Assembly (NCBI GenBank): GCA_937146645.1
Contig: CAKZRQ010000012.1
Location: 454,398-518,397 of the forward strand
Origin: an uncultured Cyclobacteriaceae bacterium
GTDB taxonomy: Bacteria; Bacteroidota; Bacteroidia; Cytophagales; Cyclobacteriaceae
DNA: 64,000 nt
Direction of reading: 5' to 3'
Below are positions 62,630-64,000 of this stretch, in pieces. Within the stretch, counting starts at the first letter, position 1, and each line of letters starts with the position of its first letter. The notes under the pieces were generated by a model, which worked only from the letters and a program-made list of their open reading frames with translations, made no database searches and had not been told where the DNA came from. The position numbers and the translations under genes are program-made.

Positions 62630-63241
62630 ATGAGTTGGGAAGAGAGTACAAAAGAAAAGATGCTGAATCTGCAATTACCCACTGACCCTAGATGGGTGAA
62701 TGTGGCTCAAATGCAGATTGAAGATGTGTTGGTGGATCATGCCTATTGCGAGCAGAAAGCGGCGTCCTCATGCATCAGCCTCATTGTACGCTTCAATGAG
62801 TTAGATGAATTGGTCGATACTCTAACTCCGATTGTTGCAGAGGAATGGGGGCATTTTGAACGGGTTATGGATCAGCTTCGTAAACGAGGGATGAAGTTTG
62901 GAAAACCTCGCAAGGATGAATATGTGATCAAGCTTAGTCAATTCATAAAAAAGGGGGGAAGCCGTACAGAACAGTTGATTGAGAATCTCTTAATGAATGG
63001 GCTGATTGAAGCGAGAAGCTGCGAGAGATTTAAGATTCTTTCTAAAAATATTGAGGATCAGGAGCTGAAATCATTTTATTATGAATTGATGATTTCAGAA
63101 GCGGGTCACTATGTTACTTTTTTAGATTTGGCAAGGAAATATGAAGATCCAGAAAAGGTGAATAATCGGTGGAAAGAGTGGCTGGAGTATGAGGCAGAGG
63201 TGATTTCCCAACTAGAGGTAAGAGGAGATCGTATGCATTAA
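62630..63241 (+). CDS. miaE: tRNA 2-methylthio-N6-isopentenyladenosine hydroxylase
   Basis: A diiron hydroxylase for the modified A37 of tRNA. The 203-residue protein has the two ExxH pairs and bridging carboxylates in the ferritin-like bundle: QIEDVLVDHAYCEQKAASS, IVAEEWGHFERVMDQL, MNGLIEARSCERFKIL and MISEAGHYVTFLDLA. The start is one base after the porin stop, so the two genes are coupled. The substrate would be made by MiaA and MiaB, which are not in this window. Confidence 0.9.
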   Translation: MSWEESTKEKMLNLQLPTDPRWVNVAQMQIEDVLVDHAYCEQKAASSCISLIVRFNELDELVDTLTPIVAEEWGHFERVMDQLRKRGMKFGKPRKDEYVIKLSQFIKKGGSRTEQLIENLLMNGLIEARSCERFKILSKNIEDQELKSFYYELMISEAGHYVTFLDLARKYEDPEKVNNRWKEWLEYEAEVISQLEVRGDRMH

Positions 63242-63359
63242 AGTGTATCAGCCGCAAATCAAAAAAAAGCGGTTTCAGACATTCTGAAAGGCGATTTTTA
63301 GTATACTTACCACTACTAAAACCACTATTTAATAAAACTGTCACAATACCGAACGATTT

Positions 63360-64000
63360 ATGAATCTGTTGCAAAACGTACGGGAAGCCGTTGTTGCTGT
63401 TAAAGTCAATCTTTTAAGGACGATTTTGACGGGAGCCATCATTGCCATAGGAATTTCTAGTCTCGTCGGAATGCTTACCGCTATTGATGGAATTAAGGCC
63501 CAGATCGCTGAAAGTTTTTCGGGTCTTGGAGCCAACTCATTTGACATTCGAGACAAGGATGCCAGCGGTGGAAAAGCGATTCGAGATGGAGAGAAAGAGA
63601 AGGTCTATCCCAAACTCACTTATCGTGAATTAAGAGATTTTAAAGAGGAATACACTTCCATAGGAAGATCTACTTTATATTTTAGAGTGTCAGGGTCGGC
63701 TGAGGTTAAAAGAGGATCAGTCACCACAAACCCTAATACCCGTATCTCAGGTGCCGACGATAATTATATGGATATCAAGGCCATAAAGCTTGACAAAGGA
63801 AGGAATTTCAGTGATGTTGAGTTGAGATACGGTAATAATGTTTGCATCATTGGGAAAGACATAAAAGAGACTCTTTTTGAAGAAAATGAGGATCCTGTCG
63901 GGGATAGGATTTCTTTCTTTGGGAATAAATATCAAGTGATAGGAGTACTTGAAGAGCAAGGTGCTGTGGGTGGTGATTCCGGTGCAGATCGCCAAATCTT
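63360..64000 (+). CDS. MacB-like ABC transporter permease, N-terminal part
   Basis: Only the first ~213 codons are inside the window. It starts MNLLQNVREAVVAVKVNLLR, the usual amphipathic N-terminus, and continues with the first membrane segment (TILTGAIIAIGISSLVGML). The MacB-type periplasmic core domain follows (SGLGANSFDIRDKDASGGKA, RISGADDNYMDI, LDKGRNFSDVE, VCIIGKDIKETLF), as in MacB/FtsX-like permeases such as LolCE relatives. The other membrane segments lie past the window. Partner genes (ATPase, adaptor) are not visible. There is no strong promoter in the 118-base gap before it. Confidence 0.85.
   Translation, partial: MNLLQNVREAVVAVKVNLLRTILTGAIIAIGISSLVGMLTAIDGIKAQIAESFSGLGANSFDIRDKDASGGKAIRDGEKEKVYPKLTYRELRDFKEEYTSIGRSTLYFRVSGSAEVKRGSVTTNPNTRISGADDNYMDIKAIKLDKGRNFSDVELRYGNNVCIIGKDIKETLFEENEDPVGDRISFFGNKYQVIGVLEEQGAVGGDSGADRQI

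Noticed and set aside
63242..63359. A terminator after miaE
   Set aside because: A CCGC/GCGG pairing is only four pairs with a long A-rich loop and a short T run; too weak to call.
1..64000. tRNA, rRNA, CRISPR arrays, insertion sequences, prophage
   Set aside because: No GTTCGANTCC-type T-loops outside coding or terminator contexts, no regularly spaced repeats, no transposase, integrase or phage structural genes were seen.

Overview
The window looks like a chromosomal segment of a Bacteroidota bacterium, most likely family Cyclobacteriaceae (Algoriphagus-like). The assignment is inference. It rests on promoters with the Bacteroidota -7 element TAnnTTTG, on fused DAHP synthase/chorismate mutase genes, and on typical families such as Porin_10-like porin, DUF6265, SIMPL, LptD and a menaquinone cluster. 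No rRNA, tRNA, CRISPR array, insertion sequence or prophage was seen. Most of it is dense housekeeping sequence with many 4-base overlaps between genes.

Layout: 1-2339 holds a truncated dienelactone hydrolase, an orphan PycTM-like membrane protein, a chagasin-like lipoprotein and a SIMPL protein. 2423-8686 (minus strand) is a six-gene aromatic amino acid operon: DAHP synthase/chorismate mutase, aroB, aroA, prephenate dehydratase, aminotransferase and prephenate dehydrogenase. A second DAHP synthase/chorismate mutase lies at 9061-10155. Between the two is a 374-base gap that holds what looks like a complete transcription attenuator: a promoter, a 31-codon leader peptide with a Phe/Tyr run, an antiterminator segment and a terminator just before the operon's first gene.

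10300-28336 carries proline dehydrogenase, lysS, arginine deiminase, lptD, an amidase, an acyl-CoA carboxylase subunit, a SirB1-like protein, a phosphopantetheinyl transferase, a WD40-DivIVA-folB-DUF4268 run, a HesB/IscA-like protein without its C-terminal cysteines, small membrane proteins, a thioredoxin-like protein and dtd. 28385-40003 has a leishmanolysin-like lipoprotein, a ModF-like ABC ATPase with a secreted class V aminotransferase, marC, a MazG-like protein, comB-gcvT, a canonical IscA, methylmalonyl-CoA epimerase, thiL and rlmD.

40116-46546 is the most accessory-looking part: an SDR enzyme abutting a 1280-residue DUF4011/SF1 helicase with a decayed Vsr-like tail, then a HipB/HipA toxin-antitoxin pair whose promoter is surrounded by four copies of a dyad operator. 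46543-64000 returns to housekeeping and envelope genes: YdcF, an unknown lipoprotein, a large FAD/Fe-S dehydrogenase, an HTH-membrane protein, a GH16 glucanase, the thioesterase-menF-menD cluster, a zinc-ribbon coiled-coil protein, a NIF3 protein, lpxK, a porin, miaE and a truncated MacB-like permease. Two patterns recur: six of eleven convergent gene pairs share interleaved stop codons in exactly four bases, and several promoters lie so close to the ATG that the transcripts should be nearly leaderless.
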